NCBI GenBank assembly: GCA_015179125.1
Contig: WHVA01000010.1
Coordinates: forward strand, 372,001 to 436,000
Source of the DNA: Gautieria morchelliformis
Taxonomy: Eukaryota; Basidiomycota; Agaricomycetes; Gomphales; Gomphaceae
Direction of reading: 5' to 3'
Length of the DNA stretch: 64,000 nucleotides
The notes beneath the pieces were generated by a model. That model had not been told where the DNA came from, did not search any database, and saw nothing but the letters and a program-made list of their open reading frames with translations. The translations under genes and the position numbers were made by a program. Below, one piece after another: positions 41,402-57,565 of the stretch. Every line of letters begins with the position of its first letter. The first letter of the stretch is position 1.

Positions 41402-43976
41402 CACTGTGGATAGCGGAACCATTGAAAACATATAGGCCAACCCACTGGATTCCAATTTTCACGGCTTCTGCCACTGAAACAGCACCCAATGAAAAACCCA
41501 CTGAAAAATTTTCAGTAAATATGTTCACTGAAATTATCACTGAAGTATTTTAGGTGGTTTAGGCATTGAAAATTTCAGTGATATTTTAATGACATTTCAG
41601 TGTAACATGCACTGGTAATTTACATGCCCAACCTCATGAAATTTCAGTGAACAAGGCATGGGAACTCCAGGATATAGTCACAGAAAAAAAAGGAAGTAAC
41701 ACCAATGAAAAGTCCGCAAAAAGTTGACTGAAAATCCATGCGGTTGGCCGGGAAAATAATGGAGAGGAACGCTGGATGTCGTTGAGTCGGTAGGTGAAAT
41801 TCCGTGACTGGGCATTGAATATAGGGGAGAGAGGATGTGATAATGGCACTGAAAACACCATGGTAAGGAAATGAAAATCAACTGATAACTCACAGTACTA
41901 ACCGGCTCTGTCCTACACCTAGCCTCGAGCCCATTCGACACCACATCCCTAGCGACATCTCCGTCAAGTGGCTCACTCTTGATGTTTGCACAAGTTCAAT
42001 TGAGGATGTACGTAGCGGGGCGCTCCAGTCCAATCGCACGCAACACAGGCAGAGTGCGAACCACAATAAAGTCAAGCTGCCTATAGGACACATTCTGGGA
42101 CACACCTTCTATGGCGGGCATTTTTCTCTATCAGATGGATAGGAGAATCTGATGCAGCAATTCATTATCGTAGGTTCGCTGTGGTAACAAGAACGTGATT
42201 ATGTAATCACGTGACATTTCTTTTACCTTCTTACTGCCACGACCACCCATGGATGGTACACGCTGGCAACCCGTCTCTGGTTTCCAGATCCACACCAACC
42301 CCGCCCATTGTGGTGGGTATAAGTTGCTTGCTACGTTCTCATGCTGTTTTCTCCGCCATGCCAATGTTGCTTTTATTCTATTTTATTTTTTGTCCTTGTG
42401 TGTATGCGGATAATGGCTGGCCTGATGCGCGCCTCGCTAGTGTCTGCAAGCCGCGATGGCGGTCGTGAATCATCTGATCGACGTGCATGTGGCCCTGGGG
42501 ATCCTGCGGTATGCGCCCCACTGCTTCTTCGTGATGGGCGGTTTCTGTGGCGCATTTCTGCTCTGTCTTGCACTTACGCTTGATTGCCAGCACGTGCGGT
42601 GCGGGGTGTTGGGACTGCGGACTGACGAAGTGACAATGACACGACGCAGCCATTCATGTCGGTGCTGCATAAGGTGTCAAGCATGTATGAGCGGTGTCCG
42701 TTTTTGTCCACTGTCGGTGAGTCGTCATGTTTTTGTTTTTTTTTCCGACGCTGTAAACTTACTATATGCGTCTTGTGATGTACTCATTTGGCTTCGAGGC
42801 GGCGTGGAAGTGCAGCGGCGTCGAGGCGAGGGACATCTTCACAACGGTGCATGGGGTGGACGGGATGGGCTGGTTGGACTAATGCGCATCTTTCTCTCTC
42901 GTTAGTGTCTGCAAGCCGCAACCGCAGTCGTGAAGCATTTGATCGACATGCATGTGCCACTGGAGGTCCTGCGATATGCGCTCGACTGCTTCTTCGTGAT
43001 GGGTGAGTTCTGCGCGTGTTCCTGCTCAAGGTGCGTTGGCTGCCGTTTTTTTTTCTGCGGGTGTTCTGAATGATGTTGTTATGGATGCTGCACCCCGAGT
43101 TCGTGGCCTTGTTTGACATGGAGCAGCACGCGCGCATTGTGGCGCTCGTCATGCGCTTCGTCTAGGTGCTCTTGTCGCCGGTGGCATTGGTCAACGAGAC
43201 GCACACCCCGAAGCTGTATGCAAAGTTCCTGCACTGGTAGCTGCAGTATTTCTCGGTGGCCGTTCCCCAACAACAGTCCACCACCGCACCCACACCAGGT
43301 CTGTGTCCGCCACGACGCCGTGCGCCCCGGACACGTCTCTCGCGGAGCGCTATCCACACACCATGCTCGCGGCCGCCTTTCCCGACCCGCCGGACGCTGG
43401 AATACAGTGGTATCTCCATATCAATGACTTGGCAGGTATTTTACATCTTATATGCCTGTTATTACTAGAATATCATCCAGAAATAGACTGCTATTTCACT
43501 GTATTTCATTGGATCTTCCACTGGCTTTGGGTGCCCAAGTCACAGAAAATCCGCCTTCTAGCTCAGGCTCTAACAAATGAAAAATGGCGAAGAAATCACG
43601 GGAATGCGGGGAGCCACCCATGGGTATTTCCACTCTTTTTACGCTGAGTTATTGGTGTATTTGAGCCGACATTCCGTGATTACCCCATGAAACCTCGGTG
43701 ATAACTCATTATAGTGTCCATGATATAAACACTGAATTTGTATGATATTACTACTTAAATCCAATGATTTAAACATGGAAATACTGTAATAATTCACTGA
43801 AATTACATGATATGGGCATTGAAATAAACTCACGGGTATGAACACTTTTCCACTGAAAACAATTCAGTGGCTTTATCTCGGAAACTCAGTGGATTATGCA
43901 CAGAACGCAGTGATTTAGCCACTGAAATTTCAATAGTTGAAACTAAAGGTTTTCAGTGGTTCCGCTATCCACAGTG
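41402..43976. mobile_element. 2.6 kb element with CACTG terminal inverted repeats
   Basis: The left end CACTGTGGATAGCGGAACCA and the right end (reverse complement) are the same for about 28 bp with one or two mismatches. GACT flanks both ends (41398-41401 and 43977-43980). Both subterminal regions are densely packed with CACTGAAA / TTTCAGTG words in both orientations (about 41440-41890 and 43640-43960), a typical arrangement for transposase-binding subterminal repeats. The central 1.2 kb holds decayed coding sequence, including a duplicated block, and no transposase, so it is non-autonomous. Confidence 0.65.
42400..43430 (+). pseudogene. Decayed, internally duplicated coding fragment inside the CACTG element
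   Basis: A block encoding LQAA.AVV.HLID.HV...LRYA..CFFVMG occurs twice, at about 42440-42545 and 42908-43010. A segment reading MLHPEFVALFDMEQHARIV and ALVNETHTPKLYAKFLHW follows, with stop codons between. I do not recognise the family. It looks like captured host coding sequence that duplicated and then lost its frame. Confidence 0.4.
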
Positions 43977-44305
43977 GACTCAGGGGCACACCCTAAGAGG
44001 GCCATACCAATCGTCATCAACCCCGAAAGGTACCATGGAGGAGGTGAGTTTTTCAGAACATCAGTTTTGACAATACCCGGGAAAACGTGAGTCATGTTGA
44101 TGTTGGGATTGCGCTCAGCAATTTCCTGTCAAATGGGACGCCAAGGTATGAGCGTGTTCCATTCCAATCACCATACAACTGAAGCAATTCTAGGACTTAC
44201 TTCCGTGAAAATATCGACAACATTGGAGTCTCTCGACAAGACGGCGTGGCGGCTGTGTTTGCCTCGCTCCTTCGCTTTGAGCAGCTCAAGGTCATCATAT
44301 TGGAT

Positions 44306-45774
44306 GACTATCCGTAGACCTAAAATCCTAAATAATGTGTCCTAAATCTTCCGGAACATCGTGCCGACCATTAGCCGATGAGAGAGAAGTGCGTTGAAAC
44401 TCCGCCGAACGACCCAACGCCGTCCTAAACCCTTCGTTTAGGATGGCCTCCTCCCCCCCGTCCTAAACTTTTTTCGCAGTCCTAAACGTTTCATTTCATT
44501 TAAATTTGACAGTGATTTGACAGCTCATCCCAGAATGGCATACCATCTCCCTAGGTTCGGCGCAAGCCTTGAAGCTCCGACTTCATCTCCAGAGGAGAGG
44601 CTTGTACCAAGCTGCCGCGCTAGGGGGACCGTCTCTTCAGGGTGCTGCGTCAGCCACAACACCTCTCGCGTCAAGGTTTCTTTAGATTATCCTAACAGAG
44701 ATGTATTCTGAAAACTTGTCCTGTGTGAGTAGCTAAGAATCATTTTAATTATGTCGTGATGTATGTGCCTTCTGGGACGAGTGACAAATGGCTTGTGAGG
44801 CACGTAGTTGAACCAGTCACTCAAGAATAATTTTAAAAAAATTATCACAATGACCTGTAGTATGTTTTAAAGTGATCTCATAAATTACTTTGCTGCTCGG
44901 TGGCTGGTGGGTGCAGCACCGGGCACTTTTCCAGACGACGGTGTCGACAGTTCATTACGTCACGTGACTTTAAGCACGCTCGTGTTTTAAATGGACATCG
45001 ACGTATGCTGGGGAGATATCCTGCTGTTATCATGCAAAGATGTTCTAGAGGACAGGCTTGGGATCATATTCTCTCTCATCAGTCATCTGGGAGTCTCCTA
45101 TTATTGTTTCTCTTCTCTCCTTCTTGCCCGAAGGTTTGAAACCGTGCCTGTCAATGACTCAATTTATTCGTACCACTACTATCATAGTGATTGAGCTATC
45201 CCATTTGCTGCTAAAATTATTTAGGATATCTGGCCTACATTCCCAACTATAGATGTCCTTAAAAATCAGCGAACAGCCGTCTGTAACGCGTTGACAAGTG
45301 AGATAGCACAATTGTGCCCACCCCCACTATTCCCAATGGGATATAAGGCAGTTACTTGGTGATTAAGCATTTCTAACTAGCTAGGGAGCTCAAGAGACAT
45401 ATGGTCTAGTAGATTGTTATAATGAGTGAAGCCGTAGAGAGTGTGTGGCTGGTGGTAGAGACGGCGGGAGACGGCCCCCCTAGCGCGGCCCCTTCTCCGG
45501 AAGGTGCTCGTGGAGCGTGAACTTTGAGTCGGAGATGGGGCTTGTGCCGAACCTACCGTCTCCCCCATATTCCCTCTCGGTCCATCTCAGCCACTAATTA
45601 GTCCGTACCAAGTCCTCGGAGCTCGGTAAACGAGCTGCCGTGCGCAGCCGGTGACAGATTAACTGAAAATTAGATTTTGGTCTTACCGTTCGAGCTACTG
45701 GTCTAAATCTGACAGCTGTCGTGTGTCACTCATCTTAGAACTTTGGATTTAGGTTTTTAGGACTACGGATAGTC
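44306..45774. mobile_element. Inverted-repeat element (GACTATCCGTAG ends), host of a nested element
   Basis: The left end GACTATCCGTAGACCTAAAA and the right end read inversely (GACTATCCGTAGTCCTAAAA) match closely for about 28 bp. GTCCTAAAC words recur inside. A second copy of its left half begins at 63330 and lacks the nested insert, which defines the insert borders. No transposase is present. Confidence 0.7.
44552..45555. mobile_element. Nested hAT-like inverted-repeat element
   Basis: The ends TAGGTTCGGC(G/A)CAAGCC are inverted copies and similarity extends inwards for about 110 bp (GCCGCGCTAGGGGG, CCGTCTC). Flanks CCATCTCCC (44543-44551) and CCGTCTCCC (45556-45564) form a direct repeat with one mismatch. 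The end sequence and a duplication of 8-9 bp resemble hAT elements. About 1 kb, without transposase, so a MITE-like element. Confidence 0.6.
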
Positions 45775-45983
45775 ACTCGACCTTAGCTGAAGTTCAACAA
45801 CCCGCGAGGTGCCCTGATCAAACAAACTTGAACACAGTACATAGACATAATAGAAACATGAGCAAAACAACTCTAAAAATTTACGTTGCAAAATATTGAG
45901 AGTTATAGGAACGCACCCTGTGCATGCCTGCTATATATTCAATTTCTCCTTATATGTATAATAGAAGGGTGCTACCTGAATGA

Positions 45984-48589
45984 TCATATCATACCTCCCC
46001 GTCTTTGGGAAGCTACGGTGGGACGGGCCCTGCCTGCAGAACTGGACGGCCGATCGAGCGACCGTGGTGGCAGGATACGCGGAGGCCTTGGCGTCTGTAA
46101 GACATCCGATATTGGAGATGGAGGTGCCTCCAAAACTACTCGAGGGCTGGAAACAGGATCCCTACGTGAGAAGGAGGGAGGGGAAACGGGAGCGGTGGGT
46201 GGTGCCAGCAACTTGTCAAGAAGGTGGGAAAAATCAAGGCTATTGTCCTTCAGCAGCTGTGAACAGTATAAATGATGAAAACGGGTAGCGCGTACGGCGT
46301 AAGGCTGACCTTTCTGCTCTGGAGACGTGTGATATCTAAGCAGTCTTGCACGGTTTGTGGAGCTACATCACTTCCGTGGACTTGCTTCTTAAACATCTCC
46401 GTGTAACTCTCAATTTGTTCTTTAGCCCATTGCACGAGTGCTAATTAGTGATGACTCAATCTGCATCAACCGTAAGGCATAAGAAGCACTCACAAGATGC
46501 AGTGTCATTTTCCTTGAAGCTGGCAAGAAACCAATCGGCTGTGTGTTTGATACCGGTAAAGACAACCACCGCAAGGTCAGAGATATACAATTCGACGGAA
46601 CCTTCGAATCTGTCACAAGATATAGTTCTGCTACCAATGATATATGGATTCCCAGCTGAAATACGTACCGCAATGCTCGTACACGCTTCCGCATAAGCTC
46701 ACCACGCATGTCAAGGAAAGCAGAACGCGCGGCGGCGCCGGCATGTAAGCGCTCCAGGAGAGCGGTGAGATGCACAACGGAAGATTTGCGCTGCATTGGG
46801 TCAGAGAGCGATTGTAGCAACGCACTCGTTAATGATGCCGTAAGAGGCGTCAGCTTCGGTTTGAGTAAAGGGGTCTTAGATAACCGTTTTTCCCCTGTAA
46901 CATGGGTGGAAGAATCCAACATGTTAGCGTTGTAGTCTCAGAAGACATTAATAGGTCCGCACCACTCTCGACGAGTGCCACTGCTTCGTCCCATTGCCTG
47001 AGGGCAATGGCGACAGTAAGATCGTCAGAAAAGTCGCCTACCCATCGTGAATCTTGTTCAGCTTTCACTTTTGCCCCGTCCAACCCCTCACGAGCCCCAA
47101 TCTCGCCTAGCCAGTCAGGTAAACTTGGCATCAGTTCAGAATCTGGCACCGCGAGAGAGCTTCTCTGTCAGTCACCCGTCATTAGTATGAGCTTTCGGTC
47201 AACAGGGACTGTATTGAAGGGTTGATTCAACATACATTGCCATCGGCCCACACACTTCGTCGTCGCTCGTGCTCTCCCTCACGTTGCTTCCGCTTCCGGG
47301 CGGCCAATTCCTCAGAAGCTTGCCTAAAAGCATTTAAAAGAGTCTTCTTTTCCTTAACACGTCCAATACGGTAGACGTGTGTCTCTTTCCCGTGACGCAG
47401 CTTGATTACATTGGTCACCTCTGCCATATCATTGAACAAATGTTACCGACAACAGGGGTATTCTTACCATTCGCGTCCTTAACGTCCTGCATCGTAATAT
47501 CATTTAGCATCCAACATCGTTCAGCAACGAGTCGCCCGCTGCCCCCCGTTCTCTTTCGCCTTCGCTTGGCAACGAGCAACGCGTCATCAAGTAACACGAA
47601 ATGTACGGCATGTTCTGCTTTGTAGGTGGCGGGGTTCAATGCGGAAACTTCCCCCATCTCAGCAACAACGTGGCGGCCAGGGGTCGCTGGCACAAACTTG
47701 GCAGATCCCTCAATCGAAGAGTGAAGACTCTGTAATTGGGTAGCGTAAAGTGTGCGGAGATCAGCCACCGATGATCGTGTCACTCTCCGGCGATCTAACA
47801 AACATAGGTATATGACCCCAAACACTAAGCGGCGGTGAACATACCAGAAGCAGCACTGTCGTCAACCTGTAGCAGGGAAGGCATGGATTTCCATTCGGAG
47901 AGGCTCTCTTTGAGCTCCATCATATCGTTTTCCAGAGTACTTATTTCCTTAGAAATAGAAACGAATTGTTCGTAACTATAAGACAAAGGGGAACGGGTTA
48001 TTTCGATGTACAACGGCTATGGGCGGAGCGCATTTGACTCAATGGATACAGAATAGGATACGGAATACTGTGGCTTTGCATGGGTGTTAGCACTCACTTC
48101 TTATAAACGTTCTTCTGTAGGTCGATTGCTGTGGCCGCCTTGGATGCCTCTAGCGAGGACTGCAAGGCCCTCAGCTCGGCCTCAGTCGAATTTGCTAATT
48201 TGACCTTTAGGTCTTCATTGACAAATCATGTTAAGTGTCTCCGATAAATACTTCTGAACGAACTTACAAGCTTCCGGATCGAAATGATCCTGCTCCATAG
48301 CCTTCACATCCGCCCTCTTGGGATCTTCGGCTCCCGGACTTTCTACCAAGAGCGGTTGGCCACCCTCATCCTTAGACCCTGATCTGGAAATAGTAGGCAA
48401 GGAAGGGATGTTGGGAATGGATAGACTGGTAGGTCCTGAGATGTCAGCGTAGCGCATAGTCATTCGTTTTTTTATACGGTCGTCGACTCGAGATTTCGGG
48501 GCATCCTTGCCACCCTTTTGCAACCTCTGCTGAATTCGTGGCGCCTCCTTGGCCGTTTTGGAACCATCAGCTCGTTTGCGTAGGGACAT
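45984..48589 (-). CDS. EXO84: Exocyst complex component Exo84
   Basis: Ten exons (48589-48268, 48212-48098, 47975-47845, 47794-47468, 47420-47236, 47164-46963, 46894-46669, 46609-46494, 46440-46310, 46256-45984) join in frame to 675 residues. The N-terminal MSLRKRADGSK is the usual start. The Vps51/Exo84-type helical region has LANSTEAELRALQSSLE and EQFVSISKEISTLENDM. The PH domain follows (AEHAVHFVLLDDALLVAKRR, then VTNVIKLRHGKETHVYR), and the C-terminal cullin-repeat-like part has FEGSVELYISDLAVVVFTGI. The protein tethers secretory vesicles at the plasma membrane as one of eight exocyst subunits. A Pro/Ser-rich tail ends the protein. It shares a short divergent promoter with DUS2. Confidence 0.95.
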
Positions 48590-48655
48590 GACTCTGGACA
48601 CCGACAAGAGGCGTGACTTATGTGACACTATCACATGCGCGTATTTTGTCGTACC
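48590..48655. promoter_or_regulatory. 66-bp divergent region between EXO84 and DUS2
   Basis: The start codons at 48589 (minus) and 48656 (plus) leave 66 bp for both 5' ends. No TATA box was seen, which is usual for housekeeping pairs. Confidence 0.6.
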
Positions 48656-50076
48656 ATGACGATTCGTACGTTGTCCTCGACCCCGTCACCTCCTCCTGCA
48701 AAACGACAGAGGCTTGATATCCCCACCTGCACGCGTCCCAGCTCCGATTTCAGGGATGGGTTGATGCTTGCCCCAATGGTACGCTCAGGGAGCCGTGCGT
48801 GTATTTCGTGACGATCGCCAATAGCGACTGAGGACCTCGGAACGCAGTGCCCACTCGTTTGTTTGCCTTGAAGCACGGTGCAAAGCTTGTTTGGGGGCCC
48901 GAAATTGTGGATAAAGCAATATTACATTCTAAGCGAGTCGTTAATCGTGCGTATGGTGGATCATTGAACCATTCCCATCTCAATGCCCATACGCAGCGGT
49001 CTCTGGGACAATCGATTTTAACGGCATTTCAAAACCCATATTCTCCTGCCATCCGCTTGAAAAACCCTACCTTATCTATCAGATTGGTTCTGCAGATCCA
49101 GAGCTCGCAGTACAAGCTGCTCGACTTGTCCGTCAGGATGTATCTGGTGTTGATCTAAACTGTGGCTGTCCCAAACCATTCTCAACCCATTCTGGAATGG
49201 GTGCCGCACTTTTAACAAATCCAGATCTTCTGTGTGCAATCCTCACAGCTCTACGGAAAGATCTTCCGCCAGAGATGTCGGTATCCGCCAAGATTCGGCT
49301 ATTACCGTCACAGGAAGACACTTTGCAGCTGGTGAAGCGCATAGTGGATACGGGAGTCAGCGCGATCACAGTTCATTGTCGTACACGAAATATGCGACCC
49401 CGAGAGAAGGCGCTAGTAGAGCGAATGCGGGAGATTGTAGAGTACGTAGAAGGATTGGGAGTTGACGTTGCTGTAATCGAGAACGGAGACTGTTTGGGTT
49501 ATGAGGATGCAAAGCGAATAAAAGATATCACAGGTATGTGTTTGCCTACATCGACTTGCTTGGACATTTCCTGGAGCTGCCTAGCAGGCGCACATTCCGT
49601 TATGATAGCTACTGCCGCCGAATCGAATCCGACGTGTTTCGATCCCAATCCCTTCGTGGATCTTGAAACCACACTGCTTCCTGCATACGTTCAACTCGTA
49701 CGTGCCTATATTCCGTTATGAAACGGTGAATGCGGCTGATGCTAGGAAATAGGCCAGATATTTATCCATTCATTGGTCAAACACGAAATTCTGTGTTACC
49801 CAGTTCAAGGGTCCATCCCCAGCACTAGGAAAGGCGAGGCGGAAAGAGATTAAGGAGGCTGTCGCGCGAGCGAAGGGTTATGATATGATCGAGAATCTCT
49901 GTGAAGGGTGGCGGGGTGAAGAAGTTTTGCAAGAGATAGAAAATGCGTTGATGAAGCGCATGCGGATGAAATCATTTACGCAGTCCGGTCTGACACCAGA
50001 AGCTCGCGATCATGTATCTGTTCAATCCAGCACGATAGATGATGCTTCCCGGTGCGCTGTGCTATACCCTCTGTAA
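48656..50076 (+). CDS. DUS2: tRNA-dihydrouridine(20) synthase
   Basis: Five exons (48656-48794, 48848-48946, 48997-49533, 49585-49697, 49753-50076) join in frame to 403 residues. The protein is an FMN-dependent, NADPH-using enzyme that reduces uridine 20 in the tRNA D-loop. The Dus signatures are present: LMLAPMVRSGSLPTRLFAL, VSGVDLNCGCPKPFSTHSGM with the catalytic Cys in NCGCPK, MSVSAKIRLLP, AITVHCRTRNMRP and VAVIENGDCLGYEDA. The C-terminal helical region (NTKFCVTQFKGPSPALGKAR) is typical of Dus2. No double-stranded-RNA-binding domain is visible, as expected for fungal Dus2. Confidence 0.95.
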
Positions 50077-50815
50077 TGGCAGCAAATCATCCGGTCCAAT
50101 TGAAGAGATATAGCTAACAGTGCTTCGCTTACTAGTACCAGCTGGTGTAAAAATTGGATTTGCTTGGATACAGTCCCCACACCGTGAGTGGAGGTAGAGG
50201 CTGGTTTTAAAATTCCCATCAGGAACCTACGCGTCAAGCTGCAGCCTCCGCTTACCCTCCGTTGACCGCAGCATGGAACGCGCACTCTTGCTCAATGGCG
50301 CACATAGCCAGGTACGCTCGCTCTACGGAACTCAGTTCCGCCCGCACAGGGGTCTACGTCTCGGAGTTCACGCTGCAGCAAGTGCCCCTGCACCTGAGGG
50401 GCTCACGTACACCTTTTATAGCTCGCTCTCGCGCACTCCTGTCTGCACTCGCTCGCTGTGCCCCGCACCTCGCAAAGATAAACCGCAAGCTCGCTCGCTC
50501 GCTGTGCCCCTGCTAACCGAGCTATAGACCCGCAGGTTTTCGCTCCCTCCCTAAAAACTCCAAACTCACCACTAGTTTGTGCGCACCACGCCTAATAATA
50601 CTAAGCCGGACGCGACTTCACACCCAAAGTGGGTGTTTTTGCTACAATATAAATCAGCTTGACTGAATGGCCCGTCCGGGGTGCCTAATATTTTCAATTC
50701 AGTTTGCTAATATAAGTTATAAGAACACTCTAACACTCTACTCATACCTTTCAGCTTTCGTGTCGTACAGCCATGGATCAGGGCCATCGGCTTTAGGTCA
50801 TTGCTAGAATACGCC
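50077..50815. repeat. Intergenic with CG-rich copy of a dispersed repeat (50215-50540)
   Basis: 50215-50540 matches about 36660-37040 (CTCTTGCTCAATG, CTGAGGGGCTC, TTTATAGCTC, GAGCTATAGACCC). This copy keeps its CG words (GCGCACTCCTG, CTCGCTCGCTGTGCC). On the minus strand TATAGCTCGGTTAGC resembles a pol III A box, but no convincing B box follows. A SINE origin is therefore only a possibility. Confidence 0.6.
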
Positions 50816-52678
50816 ATGGCGATGCTTCAACCCGTTATCGATGCATCGCAGCTGTAAGTTCTAGCTGGTTGGTCCTCTCAAAATCATCCCAAGAAACACT
50901 AATTTTATGAACTAGTTCCACAACAAATGCATGTGGGGCCGCCGAGCACTAGCAACATGTTCAAGTTTCATCACCCTTGTGAAAAATAAAGACAATGCCC
51001 GCATCGTCGAAGCTGAGCTCGCAGCCATCGGATCCGCTCAGTATGGGAGGCTTCCAAAGACACCTCCGCCGTTCATATCATCCATGCTATCCATGGCTCT
51101 TTCGATCCGTTTGGAAGACCGACTCGAGGATGAGTTTATTCCTTTCGATCCAAACATGCCCATCGATATCGATAGTCAGTTAAGTTCCCCTGTGTATCAT
51201 GTCTCTGTGTTCACAACTATCCTCTCATCAGTGTCACTGGGCAAGAATGACGGTGTGACCGTCATTGACGTAACTGATCCATCTTCACCCGCATACTGTT
51301 TTGTTTCAAATAATACATTGGAGGTTGCGAAGGTCGTGAAGGTCCCTAGCATTCCTCTAACGGCTGAAGAATATGTGAGAGCATACCACCCTCTCCCCTC
51401 CGAGCAAAATTTGTCTTACCAGGATGAGTATTACGAAATGGTTGAAGCACGTAATAAAGAGTTGCAGCAGGATGTGCAGAAACATATCAACCTCTTCAAG
51501 GGTGTAAGGTTGATCGAACCTTGGATGCTAAATGAAGCGTGGCCTTGGGATGGATATGGAAGCGACACACCAGGTACCCAAGAGCCTGAGTTGGACGACA
51601 CAGGGCCTGGCATACCATCGTTGACTGAGCTCTGCCTCCAAAATGCAGTGGAGCATGCATCTTCTGAAGACATTCCTGCACTCGAAGTCGCCATCTCACT
51701 TCCAGGCCTAGCTGAAGGGCTGTTGAAGGTACTCACTAAATGTGACCGCCTCTCAGATGTAATCACGGATGTGATGATCACGGCACTCGACTCCGAGCAG
51801 TCGGAGCGTGATCAGTTAGTGCTGGACCTGTCTTCGTATTCCCTCACTGCGGAGCAGGCTATACGAGTTGCTTCTAGCTTCCCCAAGACTCAAGTCCTTA
51901 ACCTGGACAAGAATCCCCATATCACCAGCGCAACATTGGCTACACTTCGTCCATCCCTTCCTGAACTCACTCGTCTCATCATATATGACTGTCCTGGCAT
52001 CTCTGCCATTGAAGTACGCACGCTTCTTTTTTCTGGATTCTTTCCGAACCTCCTGGCCGTCTATCATCGTGGTTACATGATAACGTGCCACTGTGATGTG
52101 GCTACTCGGGCTTCGTTCACATTGCAATTACTCGTTCCAACTACGTGGTCCATACAGAAACTTCGGTACCCCTCCTGTCGCCACGAGCTATAGTGATCGC
52201 CATGTGCGATATCTTTCACTGCTGGAGCTGGCTGCGACCAGATCAGATTCAATTAGACAAGTACAATATTCCAGCTTGCTTGACTTCTCTCCCACGTGCG
52301 CCCAAGGTTCCATTTGCAGAGCGCGCTCTCGGAACCCTTCCAGTGGGGATGGCTCCGTGTGCCGATGGATGGATGTTCATACTTTCTTCGACCGACTTAC
52401 CGCAAAGAGGACATCGCTTTGTGCATGGCTTTGTGAAGTATCAGTTGTCCGGGTCCTCTGACGGTCAGCACGGACAAAAGTTGTCGCCTCCCGAAGTGGA
52501 AGTCACGAACCTTGCTGGATGGTTGGAAGCTCTCAATGCCACGGACAAGGTGGAGAAAGAATGGATTGAGAGGTTTTCTGGTTATCTCGGCAGTGGGAAC
52601 GATTTCTTGATAACCAAAGACAAGGCTAAGGGATGCGTTAAAAAAGTCATGTTAAACGTACACTGCCAAGGACGCTAA
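50816..52678 (+). CDS. Conserved hypothetical protein with LRR-like middle region
   Basis: A short first exon from the ATG at 50816 (AMLQPVIDASQL) and a long second exon from 50916 carry most of the protein: FISSMLSMALSIRLEDRLED, VKVPSIPLTAEEYVRAYHP, then LDLSSYSLTAEQAIRVASS and LNLDKNPHITSATLATLRPS. The latter resemble leucine-rich-repeat turns. Near 52090-52110 the reading shifts into another frame, which continues in GFVHIAITRSNYVVHTE and MCDIFHCW to a stop at 52678. My joins at the first intron and at 52.1 kb are each out of frame by one base. Either exon borders are misjudged or the gene is damaged. Related uncharacterised proteins seem common in Agaricomycetes; no function can be given. 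Confidence 0.55.
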
Positions 52679-52996
52679 AAAAAGTCATGTTAGCTTGCAA
52701 GCTGCGAACTAGGGAACTCGAGGATCAGGATCAGCTGGTGTGTTCTCCATGGGGGTGTCGTATTCCGCACCTTGGTAGGGTTGGGGTTCGACGTAAAGCT
52801 AATAGGCTGGTACCGAGTTTAGCCCAGAACATGCAGACAGAACAATGTAGTTTGGTTGTGCGAGTTACAGGATATGGCGGAATTCTGTACTGTACAGTAT
52901 GTACAATATGACAGAAGCCTAAAATGAACACCCATGTAAAATAGAATTAAACTTGGCTTGGAACGCAATCTAACGCATACGGGATACATAATGAGA

Positions 52997-57565
<4,569 letters not shown>

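Noticed and set aside
50470-50540. Possible tRNA or SINE promoter (TATAGCTCGGTTAGC on the minus strand)
   Set aside because: It resembles an A box, but no B box or cloverleaf could be found, so no RNA gene is called.
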